Of a stretch of DNA of 22,481 nucleotides, positions 1-6,535 are shown in pieces. Within the stretch, counting starts at the first letter, position 1; each line of letters begins with the position of its first letter. The position numbers and the translations under genes were made by a program. The DNA comes from a virus. The stretch spans positions 27,460-49,940 of IMG/VR virus record IMGVR_UViG_3300002460_000040; one strand, written 5' to 3'. The notes below the pieces were generated by a model. That model was not told where the DNA came from. It did no database searches and saw nothing but the letters and a program-made list of their open reading frames with translations.

Positions 1-291
1 CCCCCGCCATGCGTCCTGGCCGCGACCGAGGAGTACTTTGAATCGCAGGATGCAATCAAACGCTGGCTGGATGAAGAGTGCATCCTATCTGATCGCGCTA
101 CGGTCACGACCGAAGAGGCGTACGGAGCCTGGAAGATGTGGGCGGAGAAGCAGGGCGAATATGTGGGTTCGATGAAAAAGTTTACCGAGGAACTGACCAA
201 ACGCGGCTTCGAGCGTTGGCGTAGCGGCCAGAAGAGGGGAATCCGGGGCCTAGTGCTCCGGGGAATGGAAACCCAGGAGGAAATGTTTTGA
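1..291 (+). CDS. P4-type phage/plasmid primase-helicase, C-terminal fragment (5' end outside window)
   Basis: Frame 1 is open from the first base to a TGA at 289-291, giving 96 residues. The text runs from ATEEYFESQDAIKRWLDEEC through an AYGAWKMWAEKQGEY segment and KKFTEELTKRGFERW to GIRGLVLRG. This is the usual C-terminal tail of the D5/P4-alpha family: the 'ATEEY...D.I..WLDE.C' segment after the SF3 helicase core, then a small winged-helix-like domain that in P4 alpha binds the origin. The family primes and unwinds DNA at the phage origin. The primase and helicase motifs lie upstream of the window. The gene is about 60% G+C, clearly above everything downstream, so it may have a different history. 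Its stop codon lies inside the first of two 31-bp repeats. Family assignment is confident; the exact subfamily is not. Confidence 0.85.
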   Translation, partial: PPPCVLAATEEYFESQDAIKRWLDEECILSDRATVTTEEAYGAWKMWAEKQGEYVGSMKKFTEELTKRGFERWRSGQKRGIRGLVLRGMETQEEMF

Positions 292-407
292 AATTCAAAG
301 ATTTCTGATATATAACAGCATTATTATGAAGAACCGTCACTATACGTCACTCGAATGTGGATTGAGACCCAAAATGAAATGCTTTGAAATTCAAAGGTTT
401 CCGACAT
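281..407. repeat. Pair of 31-bp direct repeats carrying a 13-bp palindrome
   Basis: The segment 281-311 recurs at 377-407, 96 bp later, with 27 of 31 positions identical; all four differences are transitions. Each copy contains the perfect palindrome TTTGAAATTCAAA (287-299 and 383-395). The first copy covers the stop codon of the primase gene. Repeats of this kind next to a replication gene commonly act as initiator or repressor binding sites; that role is inferred here. Confidence 0.75.
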
Positions 408-512
408 TATCCGTAAAAAGTGACGGATAGTGACCCTTCTGCCCATTATACGCGTTACGCGCGCGCGCACGCGCGTAACGCGTTAATACGCAGAACCGTC
501 ACCATCCGTCAC
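331..512. other. Candidate replication origin: three paired CGTCAC boxes around a GC-rich hairpin
   Basis: Three copies of a 20-bp element have the form GAA(cc)GTCAC(y)ATCCGTCAC: 331-350 (+), 420-439 (-) and 493-512 (+). In each, two GTCAC boxes are spaced exactly 10 bp apart (CGTCAC at 335 and 345; GTGACG/GTGACC at 420 and 430; CGTCAC at 497 and 507). The second and third copies face each other and enclose a perfect 13-bp inverted repeat, CGCGTTACGCGCG, at 451-463 and 470-482, with a 6-base loop. Together 420-512 is one large imperfect palindrome. It lies directly downstream of a P4-type primase, so an origin bound by that protein is the natural reading. A transcription regulator site is the alternative. 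Confidence 0.5.
451..482. repeat. Perfect 13-bp inverted repeat, alternating pyrimidine-purine
   Basis: The arms CGCGTTACGCGCG (451-463) and CGCGCGTAACGCG (470-482) are exact reverse complements around CGCGCA. The core is an alternating CG tract that could adopt Z-DNA or extrude as a cruciform. It has no T-tract after it, so an intrinsic terminator is unlikely. It sits at the centre of the larger palindrome 420-512. Confidence 0.85.
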
Positions 513-606
513 TTTGTGATGTAGCACCGATGATTTTGATGCGTGAACTCGTGCTGAAATGACAATTTCCTCTTTAGCGTTTGGGATTATCATGGCCTCA
601 ACCAAA

Positions 607-624
607 GAGTACTTTAGAGTACTC
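607..624. promoter_or_regulatory. 18-bp operator-like palindrome
   Basis: GAGTACT at 607-613 and AGTACTC at 618-624 are exact reverse complements separated by TTAG. Size and symmetry fit a dimeric helix-turn-helix repressor site. It lies between the origin-like region and the terminase operon. No clear sigma70 promoter overlaps it, so regulation is inferred from symmetry only. Confidence 0.35.
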
Positions 625-647
625 CAACATAAAGTTAAATTTACTAT

Positions 648-706
648 ATTGAAGATTCATTGAAGATTTATTGAAAATGATTATTGAAGAAATAATAATT
701 GAAATT
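648..706 (+). repeat. Degenerate ~11-bp tandem repeat, ATTGAAGATTY
   Basis: ATTGAA begins at 648, 659, 670, 683 and 698. The first units are ATTGAAGATTC, ATTGAAGATTT and ATTGAAAATGA at exact 11-bp steps, after which spacing loosens. The tract is very AT-rich and helically phased. It could be a DNA-unwinding or curved element linked to the origin-like region, or simple slippage sequence. The start of the small ORF at 677 lies inside it. Confidence 0.5.
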
Positions 707-832
707 ATCGATGTTCTACTTGTCATAATAAACTCTGATTTCTTTTGGTTTGCTGGAAGTTTCATCGGCATGCAAAGCATATTTCTAATCGGCTATATCA
801 TTGGGAAATTTCATGGAAAAAATAGAAGATGA
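677..832 (+). CDS. Possible small membrane protein, 51 aa
   Basis: An open frame runs from ATG 677 to TGA 830-832, in an AT-rich stretch otherwise without a gene. The product begins MIIEEIIIEIIDVLLVIINS, continues with an aromatic, hydrophobic segment at about residues 22-43 (DFFWFAGSFIG, then SIFLIGYIIG) and ends in the basic tail KFHGKNRR. One membrane helix with a positive C-terminus facing the cytoplasm is the obvious reading. Small single-helix proteins are common in phages (holins, superinfection exclusion, inhibitors), but no family is recognised. The weak point is the lack of a good Shine-Dalgarno site; the start lies in the ATTGAAGA repeat. An opposite-strand frame also crosses this region but has neither a ribosome site nor a recognisable product. 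Could be chance in AT-rich DNA. Confidence 0.38.
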   Translation: MIIEEIIIEIIDVLLVIINSDFFWFAGSFIGMQSIFLIGYIIGKFHGKNRR

Positions 833-964
833 AAATTTAAAATTAAATGTTCAAAATGTCATCATTTGAATACGATTTTATCAGGTTGTGAATTTTATTG
901 ATATACATGATAATATAACAGGATGATATGATATGATTAAATCTAAAATCTTCCAGGATCTCAT

Positions 965-2383
965 ATGAAACAAAATTACGAAAAACTCGAAATTCAATAT
1001 GTTCCGATCGATAAATTAAAACCATCCCCAGCTAATCCAAGAATACATCAAGAAAGCGATCTCAATATGCTTCGAAAATCAATTGAGCATTTTGGATTCG
1101 TCAATCCCATTCTAGTCCAAAAAGAATCTATGCGTGTCATATCCGGTCACGGACGCCTTGATGCGGCCAGGAAACAAAATATTGATCATGTGCCGGTGAT
1201 CATTCTTGATTTAAATGACAAAGATTCAAGCCGGTACATGGTGGCTGATAATAAACATGCAGAAAATTCGAAGTGGGATTTTAACCAGTTACGCGAATTC
1301 GTTATCGGCGAAGATGATGGGTCTTTTGATATTTCAACACTGGGATTTGATCAGGATGCTCTCGCACAAATTGTAGAATGGATGCCGGATGAAGAAAATT
1401 TGATAGAAGAACCGAAAAAATATGAGCTGCCAATAAATCCAATAAATCCAATAATAAAACGTGGCGATCTTGTGATAATGGATGGACATAAATTATTATG
1501 CGGGGATTCGACGGAAAATGAGGATTTCGATAGATTGATGATTGATGAAAAAGCGGAAATGATTTTTACAGATCCTCCGTATGGAGTCAATTATATCGGA
1601 AGTCTTGATAAAATTCATGAGAAAATACCCGGGGATATGATGACTGGAGATGAATTGGTTCATAAATTATTGATACCGGCATTTAAAAACGTGATGCAAC
1701 GATCTTATGACAATGCCGCATTCTATATTTGGCATAGTACAGAAACGAGAAATGATTATTTGTTCGCTATGAAAACTGTTGGATTGATAGAAAAACAATC
1801 GTTGATTTGGGTTAAAAATCATTTGACATTAGGACGTTCTGATTATCAATGGTTGCATGAAGAATGTTTTTATGCATCAAAAGATGGTCATAAACCGATT
1901 TTTTATGGAGATAGAGCGCAATCAACCGTATGGACGACAGCATCATCAAAAGACGGATCAATAGCGACTATAATTGGGCAAGGAGTGCTTGTGAGCGATG
2001 ATTCGGGCCAATCAATATTTTTATCTGCCAAGCCGCCGAAAGGGAAAAAGATAAGACGAATACGAATCAGTGCTGGAAATAAAGCGACATTTTTGGGCAA
2101 TAATCCAACGGGAACAGTATGGGAAATTGCCAAAGATCCAAAAATTGAACATTCAACACAAAAACCGGCGGAACTTTCAATGCGAGCCATTGAAAATTCA
2201 AGCCGAAAAAATGGGATCGTGCTTGATCCGTTTGCCGGATCAGGGAGCACATTGATTGGGGCGGAAAGAACAGGCCGCCGATGTTTTGCTATGGAAATTT
2301 ATCCAAAATATTGTGATGTAATTATGAATCGATGGGAAAAAATGACAGGGAAAAAAGCGATAATTGAAAAAATAAATCAATGA
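965..2383 (+). CDS. ParB-like nuclease domain fused to DNA methyltransferase (N6-adenine/N4-cytosine, beta class)
   Basis: Residues about 8-100 form a ParB/sulfiredoxin-type domain (VPIDKLKPSPANPRIH, then GFVNPILVQ and ISGHGRLDAARK). The methyltransferase follows, with motif IV DPPYG at residues 203-207 and, later, the AdoMet-binding motif DPFAGSGST at 421-429. IV before I is the beta-class order, and DPPY implies amino methylation of adenine or cytosine. Fusions like this are frequent orphan phage methylases placed just before the terminase, where they may protect DNA from restriction or mark packaging substrates; target unknown. Between GDRAQSTVW and TGTVWEIAKDP is an insert of roughly 50 residues that carries a second TVW. 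AGGA lies 6-7 bases before the ATG. The stop overlaps the start of the next gene. Confident on domains, not on specificity. Confidence 0.9.
   Translation: MKQNYEKLEIQYVPIDKLKPSPANPRIHQESDLNMLRKSIEHFGFVNPILVQKESMRVISGHGRLDAARKQNIDHVPVIILDLNDKDSSRYMVADNKHAENSKWDFNQLREFVIGEDDGSFDISTLGFDQDALAQIVEWMPDEENLIEEPKKYELPINPINPIIKRGDLVIMDGHKLLCGDSTENEDFDRLMIDEKAEMIFTDPPYGVNYIGSLDKIHEKIPGDMMTGDELVHKLLIPAFKNVMQRSYDNAAFYIWHSTETRNDYLFAMKTVGLIEKQSLIWVKNHLTLGRSDYQWLHEECFYASKDGHKPIFYGDRAQSTVWTTASSKDGSIATIIGQGVLVSDDSGQSIFLSAKPPKGKKIRRIRISAGNKATFLGNNPTGTVWEIAKDPKIEHSTQKPAELSMRAIENSSRKNGIVLDPFAGSGSTLIGAERTGRRCFAMEIYPKYCDVIMNRWEKMTGKKAIIEKINQ
1430..1455 (+). repeat. 9-bp tandem repeat inside the methyltransferase linker
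   Basis: CCAATAAAT occurs twice in tandem (1430-1438, 1439-1447), followed by a partial third copy. It encodes PINPINPI between the ParB-like part and the methyltransferase part. Repeat slippage in a flexible interdomain linker is the likely origin; unit loss or gain would keep the frame. Confidence 0.6.
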
Positions 2384-2928
2384 ATGAGAATAACGAGATT
2401 AAATATATTTTTTCCAAAAAAGGTTATCCAAAACCTCAAAGGAAATCCGTCACGATCAATAAAAGGGATGCTGAAGTATTTGAAGAATATTTCAGGACCA
2501 AGAATTACGGTCTTGTTGCCCAAAAATTCAAATGTAACGAAAGGACGGTCAGGAACCACGCGGCAAGGTTCGATTGGCTGACCAGGCTCCAAGAAAGAGA
2601 AAAGATACTAAGAGATGAAACCGAGAAATATGTCATCAGCCATTTCGTTGAAGATCAAGTAAACCTTTATAAAACATTGACTATTGGCCATAGGCATATC
2701 CATAATAAATTGACCTATGGCGTTAATCTTAAAATGAATCAATACTTAGAACCAAATGAAGTGAAAGAATGTATGGATGCTATGGATAAAATTATCCGCA
2801 ATAAACGTCTTATTGCCGGCGAATCGACGGAAAAAACAGAATTCAACGTAAAAGACTTAATGGAGCAGCTTCATGAAAAACTTGATGGAAGATCCCAGTC
2901 TTATCTTGAGGCTCCGAGAGCGGCCTGA
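2380..2928 (+). CDS. Probable terminase small subunit
   Basis: The 182-residue product has a helix-turn-helix segment at about residues 38-66 (GLVAQKFKCNERTVRNHAAR, then FDW). A helical middle and a C-terminal part (about 120-170) contain MDKIIRNKRLIAGE and a run resembling the large-subunit-binding tail of small terminases. These proteins bind the packaging site as a ring and deliver DNA to the large subunit. The gene starts within the stop of the methylase gene (ATGA) and ends 56 bases inside the large terminase gene. The assignment rests mainly on this position and the DNA-binding domain, since small terminases diverge widely. It could instead be a separate regulator, but the gene order argues against that. 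Confidence 0.68.
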   Translation: MNENNEIKYIFSKKGYPKPQRKSVTINKRDAEVFEEYFRTKNYGLVAQKFKCNERTVRNHAARFDWLTRLQEREKILRDETEKYVISHFVEDQVNLYKTLTIGHRHIHNKLTYGVNLKMNQYLEPNEVKECMDAMDKIIRNKRLIAGESTEKTEFNVKDLMEQLHEKLDGRSQSYLEAPRAA

Positions 2929-4327
2929 AATATTCAACGAGATGTTCCTCGGAGTGACTAAGATTTGGGAAGGCCAATCAGAAATATTGACTGCTATCGC
3001 CAAGCATAGGCGCGTTATCGTTCCATCCGGTCATTCGCTCGGCAAAGATTATATAGCGTCCTGTATAATTTTATGGTTTTTGTTAACTCATATCCCATCC
3101 ATAGTAGTGGCCACGGCTCCATCAGCCCGACAGGTAGAGAAGGTGATATGGGGAGAATTGGAAAACAAAATCGCAAACGCCAGGATGCCTATAGGTGGCC
3201 GGCTTCTATCGAACCAACTTATCATGGATATGTCCAAACGCTGGTACGCGATAGGATTTACCACCAAAGACATTAGGAGAACGCCGGGGAAATTTCAAGG
3301 TTTCCATCAAAGACATGTCATGCTTATATTTTCCGAAGCCCAAGCCATTGAAAAAGCAATATGGGATCAAGGCGAATCATTGATGACCGCCGCCAATGTT
3401 AAATGGCTCGCTTTGGGTAATCCTTTGGTTAGTTTCGGGCCGTTCATAGACGCTTTATCTCCAAAAAGCGGATGGCATTCGATTAGACTGGATGCTGAAA
3501 AAAATCCGAATTTTCTGGAGAAAAAAGAAATAATTCACGGCTTGGCTTCCTATGAATGGGTTGAAGAAATGAGAAAAAAATACGGATCGACTCATCCTAT
3601 ATTTTTAGCCAAAATCAATGGGATCGCGCCGAAAAAATCAATCGGATCATTCATTGAACCCGCATGGATCGAATTCGCCAATGGCATAGGCATGGAATGC
3701 GTGCCAGAAGATGGGCCTATGGTGATCGGAGCTGATATAGCTGGATTTGGTTCTGATAAAACAGTCATAACCGTCAGGCGGGGAGGAGTGATTATTGAAA
3801 CCAAAAAATTTGAGAAGAGATCGACGATGGAAACAACCGGCGAACTTGTTGGTTTTTTGAATGCCGGGGCCTCCCGGGTATTTGTTGATTCAACCGGGAT
3901 CGGGACTGGAGTAGTAGATAGATTGGTAGAGTTGGGTTATGGCGATAGAGTGGTCGGCGTGAATTTCGGAGCCAGGCCTTATGATGAAGACACATTGACA
4001 AATACATCTATTCCAACATCTCAGAAATATGCTGATGCAATTACGCAATTGTATCATGAATTCGCCGGGATGATGGAAGCGAAAAAAGTCGCGTTCCCAA
4101 TGGATGATGATAGGAACCTTCAACTTCTGAATCGAAGGATATCAATCCAATCCAATGGGAAAATGAAACTTGAATCAAAAAAAGATTATATGGCCCGGGG
4201 ATTCGATAGCCCGGATGAAGCAGATAGTCTTGTTTTAGCATATGCGGATTCATGTATGCCTATTCAATCTATGACGCCTTATATAAATATTACCGAAGAA
4301 CCGGTTTTAAAAAATATATGGGGATGA
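2873..4327 (+). CDS. Terminase large subunit (packaging ATPase and nuclease)
   Basis: The 484-residue product has the two-domain plan of TerL. The ATPase part has a Walker A-like VPSGHSLGKD at residues 50-59 and a Walker B region HVMLIFSEAQAI around residues 149-160, where the usual Asp before the catalytic Glu is Ser154. A coupling-type segment WLALGNPLVSFGPF follows. The RNase H-like nuclease part begins with VIGADIAGFGSDKTVI, continues with VFVDSTGIGTGVVDRL and ends with DSPDEADSLVLAYAD, giving three conserved acidic positions. It drives genome packaging into the prohead and cuts the concatemer. GGAG nine bases before ATG 2873 supports this start despite the long overlap with the small subunit. 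The protein is complete for its family. The Walker B change is the one odd feature. Confidence 0.92.
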   Translation: MKNLMEDPSLILRLRERPEIFNEMFLGVTKIWEGQSEILTAIAKHRRVIVPSGHSLGKDYIASCIILWFLLTHIPSIVVATAPSARQVEKVIWGELENKIANARMPIGGRLLSNQLIMDMSKRWYAIGFTTKDIRRTPGKFQGFHQRHVMLIFSEAQAIEKAIWDQGESLMTAANVKWLALGNPLVSFGPFIDALSPKSGWHSIRLDAEKNPNFLEKKEIIHGLASYEWVEEMRKKYGSTHPIFLAKINGIAPKKSIGSFIEPAWIEFANGIGMECVPEDGPMVIGADIAGFGSDKTVITVRRGGVIIETKKFEKRSTMETTGELVGFLNAGASRVFVDSTGIGTGVVDRLVELGYGDRVVGVNFGARPYDEDTLTNTSIPTSQKYADAITQLYHEFAGMMEAKKVAFPMDDDRNLQLLNRRISIQSNGKMKLESKKDYMARGFDSPDEADSLVLAYADSCMPIQSMTPYINITEEPVLKNIWG

Positions 4328-4361
4328 AAAATGACGGCACTATACCATAGAAGGGGAAAAT

Positions 4362-6005
4362 ATGAGAAATGATAAAAATTTGATTGATCAAGTCATTGAA
4401 GATGGCAGGATCATTTATTCAGACCAATCAGAAACGATCCATGAAGATGCGATAGACCAAAAACTTATGGGCGTCATCCCGGGAGGGAAAAGTGCTGAGG
4501 TATCAGACGAACCTGGGTTTCATGAAATTGATGATGTTAAAGGGCCGTCGGGAATAATTCTTACAAGCCAAAAACACCGAGAAGCGCAAAATGCCAGTTT
4601 TGAACGATATGAGATTGATTCGATTTACAGGGGGATCCTGGATGGATTTATTCATTTCATAATCGGCAGAGGATTCCAAGTCAAGGCAATAGATGAAAAT
4701 CCGGCTGTTCAAGATTATTTAAACAGGTTCATGGCGATCAATAAATTCGATGGCAGGGATAGGCAAATCGTATCGAAAGTCATAAAGGGAGGGGAAACAT
4801 TTATCAGGTTCTTTAGAGACGCTGATGGCAATAAAGAAATCCCTCGCAGGATTGCCATGATTCCAACCATCAGGACGTTGAATTATTGGGAAATTTCAGA
4901 TATCCAGGTATCAGCTTCGGATTCGGAAACCGTCTATAGATATAAGAGGATATATAGGGACGAAAAAAATGAAATTCAAACTGAAAAGATAGAATCGGAA
5001 GATATGATTCATATAAAATTCGCGGATTTTGAACAGAAACGCGGTTTGCCGCCATTCTCGGTTTTGATCAAAGGTTGTCAATGGTATGCTGACTGGATAT
5101 TTAATCGGATCGTTTTGAATCGTACTAAAACAGCTTATTATTTGGAAGAAATAATTACCGGAACCCCAGCCCAAACGACAGCAGCCAGTGATATGCATCC
5201 TGATGCGCTCAAAAAGGGAAAAGCTGGGGGCGAAGTTAAAAGGATGCCTAAACCCGGGAGCAAAATTACCCACAATAAAGCGGTTGAGTATAAATGGCTG
5301 TCGCCAGAAGTTAAAGCCGATGATGCGAAAGAAGACGGACGGGCCATAAGGCTCCTCATATGCGCTGGCGCGCAATGCCCGGAATTCCTTCTGGGCGATT
5401 CAAGTCAATCTAATTATGCAAGCTCCTTGGTTTCACAAAATCCATTCGTTAGGAAAGTCCAATTCTTTCAGGATTTTTTTGAAGCATATTTCAAAGAAAT
5501 TTTTTCAAAAGCGATCCAACATGGCATTGATGTGAAAGCGCTTCCGCGTTTATCGACGGAAACAGTGACCAGGGAAAATGCCGCAGATAGAGGCTGGGGA
5601 AAAATGCTGATATCTAGATTTTTTGGCCTTTTTCAACCGGAGAATGTCAATTTACAGGAACGCAATGTAGGAGATATTTTACGTGAAACTGTGGAACAAA
5701 ATGGAGATGCCGTGATTAGAAAAGTCGTACAAACTAAAATTGAAGTGGATATTCAATGGCCTACTATGATCGCCCAAAACTTAAAAGAAGAAACCGAAAC
5801 TTATCAATTGCAGCAATCAATGGGCATTGCATCTGATGAGACATTATCTCAAAAACTTGGATATGATTGGAACGAGGAACGGCGCAGGATGATGCAAGCT
5901 GAAATAGAACGAAAAAGCGGTCGACCGGATGATGATGTGGATGACGATTTCAAAGCTGAAGATCGAGATAATGAGATTAACAAAAAGGATGAACCGGAGG
6001 AATAA
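4362..6005 (+). CDS. Phage portal protein
   Basis: The 547-residue protein follows the large terminase. It has the typical portal sequence style: a disordered acidic N-terminus, a 'RYEIDSIYRGILDGFIHFII' core start, RQIVSKVIKGGETFIRFFRD, WEISDIQVSASDSETVYRY, the SEDMIHIKFADFEQKRGLPPF segment that precedes the wing and stem, NYASSLVSQNPFVRKVQFFQ before the crown, and a strongly acidic C-terminal tail (DDDVDDDFKAEDRDNEI). Portals form the dodecameric ring at one vertex through which DNA is packaged and to which the neck attaches. AGGGG lies shortly before ATG 4362. It is followed after three bases by the MuF-type genes, the normal order in SPP1-like and Mu-like phages. Confident on family. Confidence 0.87.
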   Translation: MRNDKNLIDQVIEDGRIIYSDQSETIHEDAIDQKLMGVIPGGKSAEVSDEPGFHEIDDVKGPSGIILTSQKHREAQNASFERYEIDSIYRGILDGFIHFIIGRGFQVKAIDENPAVQDYLNRFMAINKFDGRDRQIVSKVIKGGETFIRFFRDADGNKEIPRRIAMIPTIRTLNYWEISDIQVSASDSETVYRYKRIYRDEKNEIQTEKIESEDMIHIKFADFEQKRGLPPFSVLIKGCQWYADWIFNRIVLNRTKTAYYLEEIITGTPAQTTAASDMHPDALKKGKAGGEVKRMPKPGSKITHNKAVEYKWLSPEVKADDAKEDGRAIRLLICAGAQCPEFLLGDSSQSNYASSLVSQNPFVRKVQFFQDFFEAYFKEIFSKAIQHGIDVKALPRLSTETVTRENAADRGWGKMLISRFFGLFQPENVNLQERNVGDILRETVEQNGDAVIRKVVQTKIEVDIQWPTMIAQNLKEETETYQLQQSMGIASDETLSQKLGYDWNEERRRMMQAEIERKSGRPDDDVDDDFKAEDRDNEINKKDEPEE

Positions 6006-6008
6006 CGA

Positions 6009-6533
6009 ATGGCCGAGATTAATCTTCATCCAGATCTCATTAGAATTAGGGATAAATATAGAGGTGTCAAATGCGTTGTTGATAGATGGGAAGAAATCAA
6101 AAGATTAGTATTAGCCGGCAAATCAGAAAAAGCCGAAGAAATCGCTAAGGCTTGCTTGAAAGAATATCCTAGGATAGCTGTGAGACATAAAGTAGCGATT
6201 CGGCATAGAATACTCAGACGAGAATATCTCAGATTTCAACGAGATCAAGAGATGAAAATAGCCGATATTTTGCGCTCGTTTGGAGAAAAACTTTCTACTA
6301 TAGTTTTAGCGGCTGCGGATCCTGATGGAAAAATTAAATTGGTCAAACTGAAACCTTTAATCACGCGCATCGAAAACATGAATAAAGACGTTTACAGAGA
6401 GATTCGCATAGAGACAGGAAGCGCAATTAGAAAATCGATCAAATTCGGGATAACGATATCTGCTAAAAGCGCTCAAGATGGGATTGATATGAAGAATGAA
6501 ATGAATGGGAAAACAAAAGAAGGAAACAGTTAA
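6009..6533 (+). CDS. Head morphogenesis protein, probable N-terminal half of a split MuF/SPP1 gp7-type protein
   Basis: GGAGG lies nine bases before ATG 6009, directly after the portal gene. The 174-residue product is basic and helical (HPDLIRIRDKYRGVKCVVDR, EEIAKACLKEYPRIAVRHK, RFQRDQEMKIADILRSFGEK) and has no enzyme motif. By itself it is not diagnostic. The next gene carries the C-terminal MuF domain, and the two together match one normal minor head protein in length and order. The sequence after RIETGSAIRKSIKFGITISA looks like the central helix that normally leads into the MuF domain. The gene ends in TAA two bases before the next ATG, in another frame, so the products are probably co-translated. 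It could be an independent neck protein. Moderate confidence. Confidence 0.55.
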   Translation: MAEINLHPDLIRIRDKYRGVKCVVDRWEEIKRLVLAGKSEKAEEIAKACLKEYPRIAVRHKVAIRHRILRREYLRFQRDQEMKIADILRSFGEKLSTIVLAAADPDGKIKLVKLKPLITRIENMNKDVYREIRIETGSAIRKSIKFGITISAKSAQDGIDMKNEMNGKTKEGNS

Positions 6534-6535
6534 AT

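Noticed and set aside
451-482. GC-rich hairpin as an intrinsic terminator for the primase gene
   Set aside because: No T-tract follows on either strand, and flanking symmetric boxes point to a protein-binding site.
559-663. 34-codon + strand frame (MTISSLAFGIIMASTKEYFR...)
   Set aside because: No ribosome site; it runs through the operator-like palindrome and repeat, so chance is the better explanation.
598-780. 60-codon frame on the - strand in the AT-rich region
   Set aside because: No ribosome site, no recognisable product, and it overlaps the better + strand candidate at 677-832.
933-968. 11-codon frame ending in an ATGA overlap with the methyltransferase start, possible leader peptide
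   Set aside because: Too short and without any attenuator-like structure.
1903-2250. 115-codon - strand frame inside the methyltransferase
   Set aside because: Shadow of a well-supported + strand gene with catalytic motifs.
4911-5375. 154-codon - strand frame inside the portal gene
   Set aside because: Portal coding on the + strand is well supported; the antisense product has no recognisable domain.
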